From CBDCRK01 sp965220955 (GTDB lineage Bacteria; Desulfobacterota; Binatia; Bin18; CBDCRK01), in the NCBI GenBank assembly GCA_965220955.1, contig CBDCRK010000027.1:1-64000 (forward strand): a stretch of DNA of 64,000 nt, read 5' to 3'. The notes under the pieces were generated by a model. The model ran no database searches, was not told where the DNA came from, and saw only the letters and a list, made by a program, of their open reading frames with translations. The position numbers were made by a program, and so were the translations under genes. Of this stretch, positions 1 to 8,665 are shown piece after piece; positions within the stretch are counted from its first letter, which is position 1, and each line of letters opens with the position of its first letter.

Positions 1-739
1 CAGATGAAAAAAGGCGAGCGGCTGCGCCGCAGCTACCTTGACGGCCAGGCTACTCACGAGGGCTACCTTGATGATTATGCCTTTCTAGCAGCCGGACTCC
101 TTGACCTTTACGAGGCTACTTTTGATCCGCGCTGGCTTGAGGAAGCTATGGGGCTCCATCAGGTTCTCGAAAAACACTTCTGGGATGCAAAATACGGTGG
201 CTTTTTTATGACCGCCGATGACAGCGAAGTGCTGCTGGCACGCGAAAAGCCGAACTATGACGGAGCGGAGCCTTCAGGCAACTCCGCAGCCATGCTTAAT
301 CTCTTGCGTCTGCACGAGTTCACCACCAAAGATCGTTACCGGGCAGATGGCAGTGCATAGCCTACAGGCTTTTTCTGCTATGCTTACCCAGAGACCCATG
401 AGTGTTCCCAAAATGCTGGCAGTAGTAGATTTCCATCTCGACAAGCCCAAGGAGATTATTATTGTTAAGCCTGATTCCACTTCTACCGCCGGTCCTCTCC
501 TTGCCAAGCTGCGTGTAATGTTTGTACCCAACCGTATGCTGTCAGTTGTGACCCATGGAGATGATCAAGAACGCCAGCAGGCATTAATCCCGCTGCTGGA
601 AGCAAAAGTGCCAATTGGTGGAAAGGTAACGGCGTATGTGTGCGAGAAGCGTGTATGCAGCCTGCCTACGTCAGACCCCGCGGTCTTTGCCCGGCAGATT
701 GCCCGAGTCGAGGCGTTGCCAGATCAGCCTGAGAGATAA
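1..739 (+). pseudogene. yyaL: C-terminal part of a YyaL/DUF255 family protein, frameshifted
   Basis: The reading frame is open at the left edge, so the start and the N-terminal thioredoxin-like domain lie outside the window. What remains is the end of the (alpha/alpha)6-barrel region and C-terminus of the YyaL (SSP411/spermatogenesis-associated 20-like) family: DGQATHEGYLDDYAF, WDAKYGGFF and EPSGNSAAM, then PNRMLSV and AYVCEKRVC near the end. The first frame stops at 360 while the homologous tail continues in the next frame to 739. The switch falls at the GGG at 341-343, where removing one G joins DRYR to QMAVHSLQAF. It is either a recent frameshift or a homopolymer sequencing error. The biochemical role of the family is not established. 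Confidence 0.8.
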
Positions 740-740
740 T

Positions 741-763
741 CGAGTTCTACTAAGAAGAACTCG
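741..763. terminator. hairpin between convergent broken genes
   Basis: An 8-bp perfect inverted repeat (741-748 pairing with 756-763, arms cgagttct/agaactcg) with a 7-nt loop sits between the stop of the yyaL remnant and the stop of the minus-strand dehalogenase remnant. The position suits a bidirectional terminator, but there is no T-run on either side. Confidence 0.3.
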
Positions 764-767
764 CTAC

Positions 768-1615
768 CTACTTTTCCAGCCACCGTACAATAGCTTGGCC
801 GATCTCGTTGGGACAGCCCTCCTAGAGGAAGTGAATTCCCTGGCCTACGTCTACGGCCTCAAGTTTGGGTAGACGCTCTTGAAACCACTTCACTCTCTCA
901 TCACTGTTGAGAATGGCCCCGGGATAGACCCGCAGGAGTAATGTGGGCATGGTGAGTGTGGGCAACCCTTGCTCAATCTTCTTGATGGCATAATAGGTTT
1001 CGTCCTGCTGGTCATCGAAAGGAAGCATATTGGGCATCATCCACACTTTGCGAGAGCTTGCGGATAATCGCGCCAGGAAGAATCTGCTCGACGAACACAT
1101 TATCTTCACAGATCATCTTCCAGCCCACCTCGGGGGTGCGAAACGCCCTAAAAGTGTCTCGTAGGGTTTGCGGGAAAGCGTCCCAGCCAAAAGTAAAGGC
1201 TACAGCTTCAAAAGATGCGATGGCTTTAATGTCAGCACGGTGACGTATAGCGTAATCGGGTCCAAAGGCCCCGCCCCAATCGTGGAGGACAAGTGTGAGA
1301 TTGGTAAGACCCAAAGCGTTAATGAACCCTTCTACGTATTTAACATGCTCGAAGTAGTTGTACTCATTTAACATGCTCGAAGTAGTTGTACTCAATGTCT
1401 GGCTTGTCTGATTTGCCAACCCCCTCAAGGTCCATAGCCAGGCAACGCCCCTTAGGGGAGACGATCGGTATGATGTTTCGCCAGAGATAAGACGATGTAG
1501 GGTTACCATGAAGAAAGAGAATGGGATCTCCTGTGTCCTGCTCAATGTAATGGATGCGAACGCCAAAAATGTCCGCATAGTGCGAGGAAGAAGGAAATGC
1601 AGCAGAAATAGCCAT
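768..1615 (-). pseudogene. haloalkane dehalogenase (alpha/beta-hydrolase), degraded
   Basis: Alpha/beta-hydrolase of the haloalkane dehalogenase (DhaA/LinB) family, which hydrolyses carbon-halogen bonds in the cytoplasm. Visible family marks are the oxyanion motif LFLHGNPTSSYLWRN, the nucleophile motif VLHDWGGAFGPDYA, ILPGAIIRKLS and the C-terminal GIHFL. Three lesions break it: a 28-bp tandem duplication (1338-1393) that shifts frame after EYNYFEHVK; a frame change near 1012-1040 with about 20-30 residues missing before DETYYAIKK; and an in-frame TAG at 822-824, where the family has Gln, followed by EGCPNEIGQAIVRWLEK to the stop at 768-770. The start at 1615 is chosen because the AAAGGAGGG at 1622-1630 is 7-8 nt away; the ATG at 1621 is too close to it. 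Confidence 0.85.
1338..1393. repeat. 28-bp perfect tandem duplication
   Basis: Two identical copies, 1338-1365 and 1366-1393, lie inside the dehalogenase gene. Because 28 is not a multiple of 3, the duplication alone explains the first frameshift; removing one copy restores the frame across EYNYFEHVK. Confidence 0.95.
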
Positions 1616-1722
1616 AGGCATCCCTCCTTTACTATCTTTCTTCTTTGACGGCACGGAGGTTGTCCAGCTCGTGCCGGTCATCTGAGTTGAAACCCAGGAA
1701 GCGAGTTTGAAACTCTAAGCCC

Positions 1723-2178
1723 CTAAGCCGCCTTCTGTCTTGGCTGTCGGGAACGCTTATAAGCAGAGAGGGTATGGCGCCGGCCATTGATCCGGCGAAA
1801 AGGAGAGTGAGTAGTTGAGGTAGACTCCCCTTGCTGCGCCAGTTGCTGGGCCTTCCATCTATCTAGGCCCAAGCGCAGGTAGTCGGCATCAAGATTAAGG
1901 GCCGCGCAGATGTTCTGAAATGAAAAGGGCCAGGTTACATCGGCAGAGGCGAACCACTGTTCGACCTCTTTGAGGAGCCGGCGTTGCCGGCGAGTCCCTC
2001 CTGGGAGAGATTTATGAAAAGTGGCAACGGCGTCTTCCATAACTGCCAGCATGAGACGCTTTTCGGGTTGAACAGAAGGTTGGGTTTTGATCCGCTCAAA
2101 GAACTGGCTGGGTAAAATAACATCGGACTCAAGGACTAGTGAGGAAGAATCTTCGGCGATGATATCAGTGTCAAGCAT
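1723..2178 (-). CDS. conserved hypothetical protein (151 aa)
   Basis: Intact small acidic-to-basic protein with no signal peptide or membrane segment. The middle carries RLMLAVMEDAVATF, RRLLKEVEQWF and WPFSFQNICAALNLDADYL followed by RLGLDRWK. I recall this block, roughly ERRLMLAVLEDA...WPFSFENIC...DYLRRGL, from many short uncharacterised proteins of delta-proteobacteria-like genomes, and it might be a small DNA-binding helical bundle. The last 30 residues are Arg/Lys-rich and low in complexity. It stands alone on the minus strand, facing away from the SDR gene at 2369. No function is assigned. Confidence 0.6.
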   Translation of the reverse strand: MLDTDIIAEDSSSLVLESDVILPSQFFERIKTQPSVQPEKRLMLAVMEDAVATFHKSLPGGTRRQRRLLKEVEQWFASADVTWPFSFQNICAALNLDADYLRLGLDRWKAQQLAQQGESTSTTHSPFRRINGRRHTLSAYKRSRQPRQKAA

Positions 2179-2368
2179 GGTTAATAGCCTCTACTGATAG
2201 ATAACAGACCGACTGGTCGATTATTATCTTTCCTCTGCTTCTCTGTCAAGAGGACAAAAGTAGCCGATTTTACCTGGGTACAGTCGTTCTTTGTCAGGGG
2301 AGAAAAGGTAGGCAAAAAGACCAGAATATGCTAGAGGGGAGGGCAAGGGATGACCCGGGGGAGGAAAA

Positions 2369-3127
2369 ATGAATTTGACAGGAAAAAATTCTGTGATTAC
2401 TGGAGGTGCCTCGGGCATTGGCCGGGGGATCTGTCTACGCTTGGCCCGCGATGGAGCAAACATTGCTATTTTTGACCTTGATCTCCCTGGAGGGCAAAAG
2501 GTAGCGCAAGAGGTGATTGCACTGGGCCGTCAGGCGCTAGCGGTCCAGGTTGATGTGGCTAGCTCTGCCAGTGTGCAGGCGGCGGTAGAGCAGGTAAACA
2601 AGAAGCTAGGGCCGGTGCATATTCTTGTCAATGACGCCGGCATTGCCGAAGTTGTGCCTTTGGCTCAGATGAGTGAAGGGCAGTGGGACCGGATGATTGC
2701 TATCCATATGAAGGGTACGTTTAACTGTACCAAGGCAGTGGTACAAGACATGGTGAGTGCTAACTGGGGGCGGATTGTCAGTATCTCTTCAGTAGCCGGT
2801 TTAGGTGGCGGTATGGGCTTGGTGCATTACTCTGCGGCTAAGGCTGGAATTATTGGCTTTACCAAAGCTCTTGCTCAGGAGCTTGGCCCTGCCGGCATTA
2901 CCGTTAATACCATTGCTCCTGGACTTATTGATACTCCAATCCTGCGCAAATCCTCCCTGCCAGAGGAACAGATCAAAGGATTCATTGAAGGGCTCGTTGG
3001 CCGTACCCCGGTTAGGCGGGTAGGCAACCCCGATGATATTGCCGCAGCCTGCGCCTATCTTGTCTCCGAGGAAGCCAGCTTCTTTACCGGGCAGGTGGTG
3101 AGCCCAAACGGGGGAATCTACACCTAA
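2369..3127 (+). CDS. short-chain dehydrogenase/reductase, FabG-like
   Basis: A 252-residue classical SDR, an NAD(P)H-dependent oxidoreductase of the 3-oxoacyl-ACP reductase type. It has the Rossmann motif TGGASGIG (11-18), Asp36 at the end of beta-2 suggesting NAD(H), and the catalytic Ser141, Tyr154 and Lys158 (YSAAK). The usual NNAG is VNDAG here, and the catalytic-tetrad Asn position (NLKG in most members) reads HMKG. The C-terminus FFTGQVVSPNGG is typical. The start ATG follows GGGGGAGG by about 5 nt. The methyltransferase gene follows by 20 nt and is probably cotranscribed. The substrate cannot be told from sequence. Confidence 0.88.
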   Translation: MNLTGKNSVITGGASGIGRGICLRLARDGANIAIFDLDLPGGQKVAQEVIALGRQALAVQVDVASSASVQAAVEQVNKKLGPVHILVNDAGIAEVVPLAQMSEGQWDRMIAIHMKGTFNCTKAVVQDMVSANWGRIVSISSVAGLGGGMGLVHYSAAKAGIIGFTKALAQELGPAGITVNTIAPGLIDTPILRKSSLPEEQIKGFIEGLVGRTPVRRVGNPDDIAAACAYLVSEEASFFTGQVVSPNGGIYT

Positions 3128-3146
3128 TAAACGTTTAGCAGCACCC

Positions 3147-3788
3147 ATGGAGCAGAGTATGAATCATCCTTTTCCGCCTGAGGCGTTCCAGAGGGTAGAC
3201 GAAAGCGACGATACGCTTTTCTATACCTCCCCGCGCAAGGTTGTTCACATTGATGAACCGGCTATTGCTACTGTTGGCGAGTTCTTTGAGACGGTGTTTC
3301 CACAGAACGGTGTACTCCTAGACCTTATGAGCAGTTGGCGTTCGCACCTGCCCAAGGAATTTATCAAACAGAAGATGATAGGGTTAGGGCTTAACGCCGA
3401 GGAGATGGCGGACAACCCTGACCTGGATGAGTATATTGTGCATGACCTCAATGCTGACCCACAGCTGCCGTTTGCCGATAATTTCTTTGATGCAGTCATG
3501 GTGACAGTCTCTATCCAGTACATCACTCATCCCATCGAAATTTTTCGTGAGGTTAACCGCGTTCTCAAACCGGATAGCCTCTTTGTCGTAATCTTTTCCA
3601 ACCGTATGTTTCCCACCAAGGCGGTGCGCATCTGGCGTGCACTCTCAGACCCACATCGTATGGAGTTGGTCCAGGGCTATTTCCGCTATGCTGGAGGGTA
3701 TGTAGGGATTGCCGGCCGGGACATCAGCTCTAACCCTGGCGTTTCTGATCCGGTTTATGTTGTTGCAGCCCAGAAGGCAAAGGGCTGA
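3147..3788 (+). CDS. class I SAM-dependent methyltransferase-like protein
   Basis: About 210 residues with a divergent Methyltransf_11 fold. Motif I is replaced by VLLDLMSSWRSHLP, as in a group of small methyltransferase-like proteins that lack GxGxG. The acidic loop HDLNADPQLPFADNFFDAV and the helix IEIFREVNRVLKPD are standard for this class. Two starts compete: ATG 3147, and ATG 3159, which has GGAG 7 nt upstream and may be the true one. It lies 20 nt after the SDR and 24 nt before the pyrophosphatase, so all three may form one operon. The methyl acceptor is unknown. Confidence 0.75.
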   Translation: MEQSMNHPFPPEAFQRVDESDDTLFYTSPRKVVHIDEPAIATVGEFFETVFPQNGVLLDLMSSWRSHLPKEFIKQKMIGLGLNAEEMADNPDLDEYIVHDLNADPQLPFADNFFDAVMVTVSIQYITHPIEIFREVNRVLKPDSLFVVIFSNRMFPTKAVRIWRALSDPHRMELVQGYFRYAGGYVGIAGRDISSNPGVSDPVYVVAAQKAKG

Positions 3789-3812
3789 GATTTCTATCTT
3801 TATTTTAAAGGC

Positions 3813-4349
3813 ATGGTCACGTTTGTCACCGGGAATCCAGGCAAGGCATGTGAGGCCCAACGGATTCTCGGTGTTTCTCTAAAACAAGTCTTCCTTGATC
3901 TTGAAGAAATCCAAGAGATTGCTGTGGAACCGGTGGTGCGGAAAAAAGTTCTGCAGGCACACGCTGTCCTGCGTGAACCGGTGCTGGTTGAAGATACCGG
4001 TTTCTGTATCCAGGCCTGGAACGGGCTTCCGGGTGCGCTGATCAAGTGGTTCCTTAAGACACTGGGAACAAGGGGTATTTGTCGGCTGATGCAAGGGGAG
4101 AAGGATCGGAGGGTTACCGCTGTGACCTGTTTCGGTTACCATAACGGTAGCGATTATCAGAGCTTTGTTGGCGAGGTTGTAGGGGTAATTCCACAGGCTC
4201 CTTGTGGCATGGGTGGCTTTGGCTGGGATCCGATTTTTCAACCGCTTGGCAGTGATAAGACCTTTGCTGAGATGATACCGGAGGAGAAGGATAGGATTTC
4301 CATGCGTCGTCAAGCGCTGGAGAAGCTACGAGCCGCCTCGCTTTTCTAA
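3813..4349 (+). CDS. rdgB: XTP/dITP diphosphatase (HAM1/RdgB family)
   Basis: House-cleaning pyrophosphatase that hydrolyses dITP, XTP and ITP to monophosphates and keeps deaminated purines out of DNA and RNA. Residues 6-11 are TGNPGK (phosphate binding), followed by LVEDTGF, LPG, GFGWDPIF and a C-terminal MRRQAL, all in family order. At 178 aa it is shorter than E. coli RdgB (197) and closer to the ITPase-type subgroup. No strong Shine-Dalgarno is visible; the AT-rich gap after the methyltransferase is 24 nt. Confidence 0.92.
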   Translation: MVTFVTGNPGKACEAQRILGVSLKQVFLDLEEIQEIAVEPVVRKKVLQAHAVLREPVLVEDTGFCIQAWNGLPGALIKWFLKTLGTRGICRLMQGEKDRRVTAVTCFGYHNGSDYQSFVGEVVGVIPQAPCGMGGFGWDPIFQPLGSDKTFAEMIPEEKDRISMRRQALEKLRAASLF

Positions 4350-4440
4350 TACCAGTTTGCCTTCTGTCCTATAGGATACTCGGTTGCAATCGATGTAGGG
4401 GCAGGTTCCCATGCCTGCCCGCAGGAGGAGGGGTAACCAC

Positions 4441-5523
4441 ATGGGGGTTACTTCTATGTTGCTTATGCCCCCGAATGAGGCTTTGCTTAACGACATCCTG
4501 CGGCAGGTGAGTCGCTCGATCTATTTAAGCCTGCGGGTCCTACCACGCAGCCTAAGCCGGCCGATCGGGCTGGCATACCTCTTTTGCCGAGCTGCGGACA
4601 CAATTGCTGACACAGAACTCCTTGCCCGTGAGCAGCGTCTTATCTACCTTGATTGTTACCGCGGGGCCTTCGCGGAGACCTGCTCTGAGGCTAGCCTCAT
4701 ACAGATTCGCGAGATTAAAGAATCGGCACAACGGACTTCGGCAGAGGGAAATCTACTTTGGCATCTTGATGACTGCTTTGCCTTGCTTGCTCAACTTCAG
4801 CCAGATGACCAGCAGCGCATTTGTCAGCTTGTTCTCACGCTCACCCAGGGTATGCAGATGGACCTTAACACATTCCCTAATGAGAGTGAGGGCATAATTG
4901 CTGCTCTAGAAACACAAGCCGACCTGGATCGCTATACCTATTATGTAGCCGGATGTGTGGGAGAGTTTTGGACGCGTATGATTGTGGCCCACCGGCCAGC
5001 TCTGGCTCGCTGGCATTTGTTAGCAATGGAAGAGAAAGGCATCCGCTTTGGCAAGGGACTGCAAATGACCAACATCCTGCGAGATCTTTCTCATGACCTG
5101 CGACTCGGACGGTGTTATTTGCCGCGGGAAGATTTACGCATTCACGGAATTACCCCTGAAGATCTGCTTGACCCTAGCTCATTCACCAAGTTATGCCCGC
5201 TTCTTGGTAAGCTTCTTGCCCATACGCTAGAGTATTACCAAAGCGGCTGGACTTATACTCTAGCGATTCCCCGACAGGAGACTAGACTACGGCTCGCCTG
5301 TATCTGGCCGCTATTGATCGGTTTACGGACCCTCGCCCTTACTAGCCGCTCCCCATATCTTCTTGACCCAGCCGCCCGTGTGCGGATTTCCCGCTCCGCG
5401 GTTTACCGAATCCTCCTTGGTTCTTTTTCTATGGTCTGGTTCGACCAGGGGCTGGATTGCTATTATCGACGACTCTCTGGTTCTGTGTTAAAATCAATAT
5501 CTTATGCGACTGCTGGAACTTGA
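4441..5523 (+). CDS. squalene/phytoene synthase family protein, squalene synthase-like
   Basis: A 360-residue trans-isoprenyl diphosphate head-to-head synthase. The first aspartate motif is FCRAADTIADTE (residues about 49-60) and the second is NILRDLSHDLRLGRCYLP; between them lies YTYYVAGCVGEFWT, diagnostic of squalene synthase rather than HpnC/HpnD. It would condense two farnesyl diphosphates, feeding hopanoid or sterol synthesis, but no cyclase is nearby. The start at 4441 is preferred over 4411 because AGGAGGAGGGG lies about 8 nt upstream. Its last 20 nt overlap the glyoxalase-fold gene, so the two are probably cotranslated. Confidence 0.88.
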   Translation: MGVTSMLLMPPNEALLNDILRQVSRSIYLSLRVLPRSLSRPIGLAYLFCRAADTIADTELLAREQRLIYLDCYRGAFAETCSEASLIQIREIKESAQRTSAEGNLLWHLDDCFALLAQLQPDDQQRICQLVLTLTQGMQMDLNTFPNESEGIIAALETQADLDRYTYYVAGCVGEFWTRMIVAHRPALARWHLLAMEEKGIRFGKGLQMTNILRDLSHDLRLGRCYLPREDLRIHGITPEDLLDPSSFTKLCPLLGKLLAHTLEYYQSGWTYTLAIPRQETRLRLACIWPLLIGLRTLALTSRSPYLLDPAARVRISRSAVYRILLGSFSMVWFDQGLDCYYRRLSGSVLKSISYATAGT

Positions 5524-5884
5524 TCACTTCGGCATTGATGTGAACGACCTGGATCGGGCAGAGGAGTTCTACACCAGGGTGCTGGGTCTTGAGGTAGCAC
5601 AGCGGTTTGGCCAGCATCAGGTACTCCTGCGCTGTGGCCCTCAGATGCTGGCCCTGTTTGCACGCCATGACTTACCCTCACGGGAGACAGATAGAATCGA
5701 TAACCCCCTGGGCAAAGGGCACCATGCGTTCAAGGTGGACCGAGCGGATTTTTACCATGCTCAGCAAGAGTTCTCCGCTCGCAGCATCCCCACCAAGGGA
5801 CCCATTGACTGGGGGGATCATGACTGCCTGTATTTTCTTGATCCAGATGGCAATCTGCTGGAGATTGTTTGCTATGAACGTTAG
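5504..5884 (+). CDS. VOC (glyoxalase/bleomycin-resistance) family protein
   Basis: 126 residues forming one vicinal-oxygen-chelate domain (two beta-alpha-beta-beta-beta modules). LDHFGIDVNDLDRAEEFY and VLGLEV open the fold; HHAFKV and the closing DPDGNLLEIVCYE supply the expected metal-site His and Glu. The start overlaps the end of the squalene synthase-like gene by 20 nt in another frame. The reaction (dioxygenase, isomerase or resistance) is undetermined. Confidence 0.85.
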   Translation: MRLLELDHFGIDVNDLDRAEEFYTRVLGLEVAQRFGQHQVLLRCGPQMLALFARHDLPSRETDRIDNPLGKGHHAFKVDRADFYHAQQEFSARSIPTKGPIDWGDHDCLYFLDPDGNLLEIVCYER

Positions 5885-6089
5885 CTATTCTGGGCTTGCG
5901 GTAGCAGATGAACCAGAAACATCGATCTCTCCAGAGAAGCTCTAACAACTGCGGCGGACGAATGCTACCTGATAAGCATCGCCAAGCCTGGCTGCTTTTG
6001 GCGACTCCTTTGGTGGGAGGAATTAGGGTTGCCAATGGCCGCCGAGTGTGAGTAGAGGGGAGAAAACTATCGCCTAACGGAGGCGCCTT

Positions 6090-6833
6090 ATGAAAAAGAG
6101 GTGCTTCGGAGTCACCCTCTTTGTTGTGTGTATGGGCCTGCTGGGGAGCGAGGGAGCAGAGGCGGACGACCTCGTCTTGAGGTGCCAATTGGACAAAGTG
6201 CAGGCTGCCAGGATGCGCGAGGAGTGTCTGGCCACTGACAAAACCTTGGAACTCAGAGAATTACCATTTGACACGGCGGAGTGCGAAGCCCAATTCGATG
6301 CCGACCTTGCCAAGGCAGATGCCCAGGCGGTCAAGAAGGGGACGGCATGCCGGTATGTGGACAACGGCGACGGGACGATCTCGAACCTGGATAACCTGAT
6401 GATGTGGGAGAAGAAGACGGATGATGGGAGTGTCCACGACAAAGACAATACTTACACGTGGTCAGCCTTGTTTGGGGCGGCGGGACCTGAGGGGGCAGCC
6501 TTCACAGACTTCCTGGGCGAACTCAACGATTGTGAGGCCAACTCCGCGGATGGATCAATGAGGGGAGGTTTCGCCGCCCATTGTGACTGGCGGCTGCCGA
6601 CCAAAGAGGAGTTGGAGGCGATCCTGCTAGAGCCGTTTCCGTGTTCAAAGAGTCCATGTATTGACCCTATTTTTGGCCCCACTACTGCGTCCAACTACTG
6701 GTCGTCTACCTCCAGCGCCAATTTCCCGGGCTTCGCGTGGGGCGTCAACTTCTTCAGTGGCAAAGGGGTACTTGTCTTATTGAACGAGAGCATCCATGCG
6801 CGAGCCGTGCGAGGCGGCCGAGGATCATGGTGA
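6090..6833 (+). CDS. secreted DUF1566 (Lcl C-terminal) domain protein
   Basis: 247 residues. Residues 1-25 form a signal peptide with cleavage after GAEA. RYVDNGDGTISNLDN, WEKK, CDWRLPTKEEL, NYWSSTSS, WGVNF and RAVRG are the ordered marks of DUF1566, a C-type-lectin-like domain common in surface proteins. Three cysteine pairs fit an exported protein. Shine-Dalgarno GGAGG precedes the ATG by about 7 nt. The broken response regulator begins 21 nt downstream. The ligand is unknown. Confidence 0.85.
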   Translation: MKKRCFGVTLFVVCMGLLGSEGAEADDLVLRCQLDKVQAARMREECLATDKTLELRELPFDTAECEAQFDADLAKADAQAVKKGTACRYVDNGDGTISNLDNLMMWEKKTDDGSVHDKDNTYTWSALFGAAGPEGAAFTDFLGELNDCEANSADGSMRGGFAAHCDWRLPTKEELEAILLEPFPCSKSPCIDPIFGPTTASNYWSSTSSANFPGFAWGVNFFSGKGVLVLLNESIHARAVRGGRGSW

Positions 6834-6854
6834 TTGAAGGGAGATCAGACCTAA

Positions 6855-7112
6855 ATGAACTTACTGCTCCGTATCGTTGAGGACAGTCCCACACAGGCTG
6901 TGCAACTGGAATACATCCTTGAGCAGAATGGCTATGAGGTTTTTGTTGCTCATAACGGTAAGGAAGCCCTAGCCTAGCTAAATAGTCACAAGCCCACCCT
7001 GGTCATCAGTGACATCAATATGCCCGGGATGGATGACTACCAACTCTGCCAGCAGATCAAGACAGATAAGAACCTCAGAGACATCCCGGTTATTCTTTAT
7101 AAATACTACTGC
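6855..7112 (+). pseudogene. response-regulator receiver domain, nonsense and truncated
   Basis: The receiver fold is clear: IVEDSPTQAVQLEYIL (acidic pair), YEVFVAHNGKEALA, then VISDINMPGMDDYQLC with the phospho-acceptor Asp, and IPVIL. An in-frame TAG at 6975-6977 interrupts it after KEALA, and homology ends at about 7112, before the conserved Thr/Ser and Lys, just short of the convergent rng gene. No output domain remains. It is a relic of a two-component protein. Confidence 0.82.
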
Positions 7113-7129
7113 AGTCTGTGGCAAACACT

Positions 7130-8665
7130 CTACGAAGAGCTGCTTACTTCGTATCCTTCCTGGTGGAGACCCTCACTGGCTTTGATTACGATATGTTTTT
7201 TTAGTCGCTTTTCCAGCTGGTCGAGGTCCTGGCCCTCCTCATTGTAGAGAAAGGTAACCACCTCGGGGTAAGCCTTGACAGTGATCCGGGTGCTTTGGGG
7301 GTAGCGAAATGCTTCTCTCTGCACGTGCTGCAGGATTTCATAGGCAATAGTGGACACCGAACGGGTGAGACCTCTGCCCTCGCAATGTGGGCAGGGATGA
7401 CATAGAAGTTGGGACAAGCTTTCGCGGGTACGCTTGCGCGTCATCTGTACTAGCCCTAGCTCGGTGATTTTACGAAAATGCGGGCGAGCCTTGTCTTTTT
7501 TTAGTGCCTCCCGCAATGTTTCTGAAACTTTATTACGATTGGCGGTCTTTGCCATATCAATGAAGTCGATGATAATCAGCCCGCCAATGTTGCGCAGCCG
7601 CAGTTGATTAACAATCTCTTTGGCCGCCTCCAGGTTGGTCTTTAACATGGTCTCTTCCTGGTCGTTCTTGCCCACATAGCGGCCAGTGTTAACGTCAATG
7701 GCGGTGAGTGCCTCGGTGGGGTCAATAACAATATGCCCCCCGGACTGCAACCAGACCCTTCGCTCTAAGGCTTTGCTGATCTGGGCTTCTATGCCAAAGT
7801 GGTCAAAGATTGGCTCTGGTTGATCATAAAGTTTTACCCGGGAAGCGAGGCGTGGCATAAAGGTGGAAACAAACTCGGTGACCTGCTGGTAGTCTTTAGG
7901 GTTATCAATCATTACCTGCTGTACATCGGAAGTGAAAAGATCGCGGATGGAGCGCAAAATCACATCCATATCATAGTGAAGGAGCGCAGGGACACTTGCT
8001 CCTTCACTCTTTTTGATGATTTCTCCCCAAAGTTTAAGGAGAAATTTAGTGTCTTCTTCAATTTCTTTCTTTGACAACCCCTCGCACGCCGTCCGGACAA
8101 TGAATCCGCCTTCGGGTGGTCGCAATGACTCCATGGTTTCTCTGAGTCGCTTGCGCTCCTTCTCATCCCCAATACGGCGGGACACCCCAATGCGATGGGT
8201 TGTGGGAGCGTATACAAGATAGCGGCCTGGCAGTGAGATATGGGAGGTGAGACGTGGGCCTTTGGTGCCGATTGACTCTTTGGATACTTGTACCAGAACC
8301 TCCTGTCCCTTTTTGAGCTTTTCCTCTAGAGGCAGCCGGCGTGGTGGTGGTGGTGGGTCTATAGGCTCAAGGAGGCTCTCTTCACCGTCAATGATTTCCC
8401 CTTCTTCATCTAGAAGGGCAGTAGGAAGAGCACCGGAGAAGAGATCAGAAGCATGGATGAATCCCGCTTTCTCGAGTCCAATGTCAACGAATGCGGCTTG
8501 CATGCCTGGCAATACGCGCAGGACCTTACCCTTATAAATATTGCCGGCAGTCCCTTGTTCGTGAGCACGCTCGACATGGATTTCCGCCAGTTTGCCGTCT
8601 TCGAGCAGGGCGACCCGGGATTCTTTGGCGGAAGCGTTGATAATAATTTGTTTACGCACAGGCAT
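7130..8665 (-). CDS. rng: ribonuclease G (Rne/Rng family)
   Basis: 511 residues, the usual RNase G length with no RNase E-like tail. An N-terminal S1 domain (IYKGKVLRVLPGMQAAFVDIG) is interrupted by an acidic/proline insertion near residues 85-115. The catalytic DNase I-like region has AIDVNTGRYVG and IIIDFIDM, giving the two Mg-binding aspartates, and the zinc-link CPHCEGRG lies near 425. It processes rRNA 5' ends and decays mRNA in the cytoplasm. Its ATG overlaps the stop of the upstream radical-SAM gene (TGATG), indicating translational coupling. The pairing is common, often followed by rplU-rpmA, but no ribosomal protein genes follow here. Confidence 0.95.
   Translation of the reverse strand: MPVRKQIIINASAKESRVALLEDGKLAEIHVERAHEQGTAGNIYKGKVLRVLPGMQAAFVDIGLEKAGFIHASDLFSGALPTALLDEEGEIIDGEESLLEPIDPPPPPRRLPLEEKLKKGQEVLVQVSKESIGTKGPRLTSHISLPGRYLVYAPTTHRIGVSRRIGDEKERKRLRETMESLRPPEGGFIVRTACEGLSKKEIEEDTKFLLKLWGEIIKKSEGASVPALLHYDMDVILRSIRDLFTSDVQQVMIDNPKDYQQVTEFVSTFMPRLASRVKLYDQPEPIFDHFGIEAQISKALERRVWLQSGGHIVIDPTEALTAIDVNTGRYVGKNDQEETMLKTNLEAAKEIVNQLRLRNIGGLIIIDFIDMAKTANRNKVSETLREALKKDKARPHFRKITELGLVQMTRKRTRESLSQLLCHPCPHCEGRGLTRSVSTIAYEILQHVQREAFRYPQSTRITVKAYPEVVTFLYNEEGQDLDQLEKRLKKHIVIKASEGLHQEGYEVSSSS

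Noticed and set aside
8247..8537. Serine/arginine-rich plus-strand frame inside rng
   Set aside because: It is the complement of the conserved RNase G coding region.
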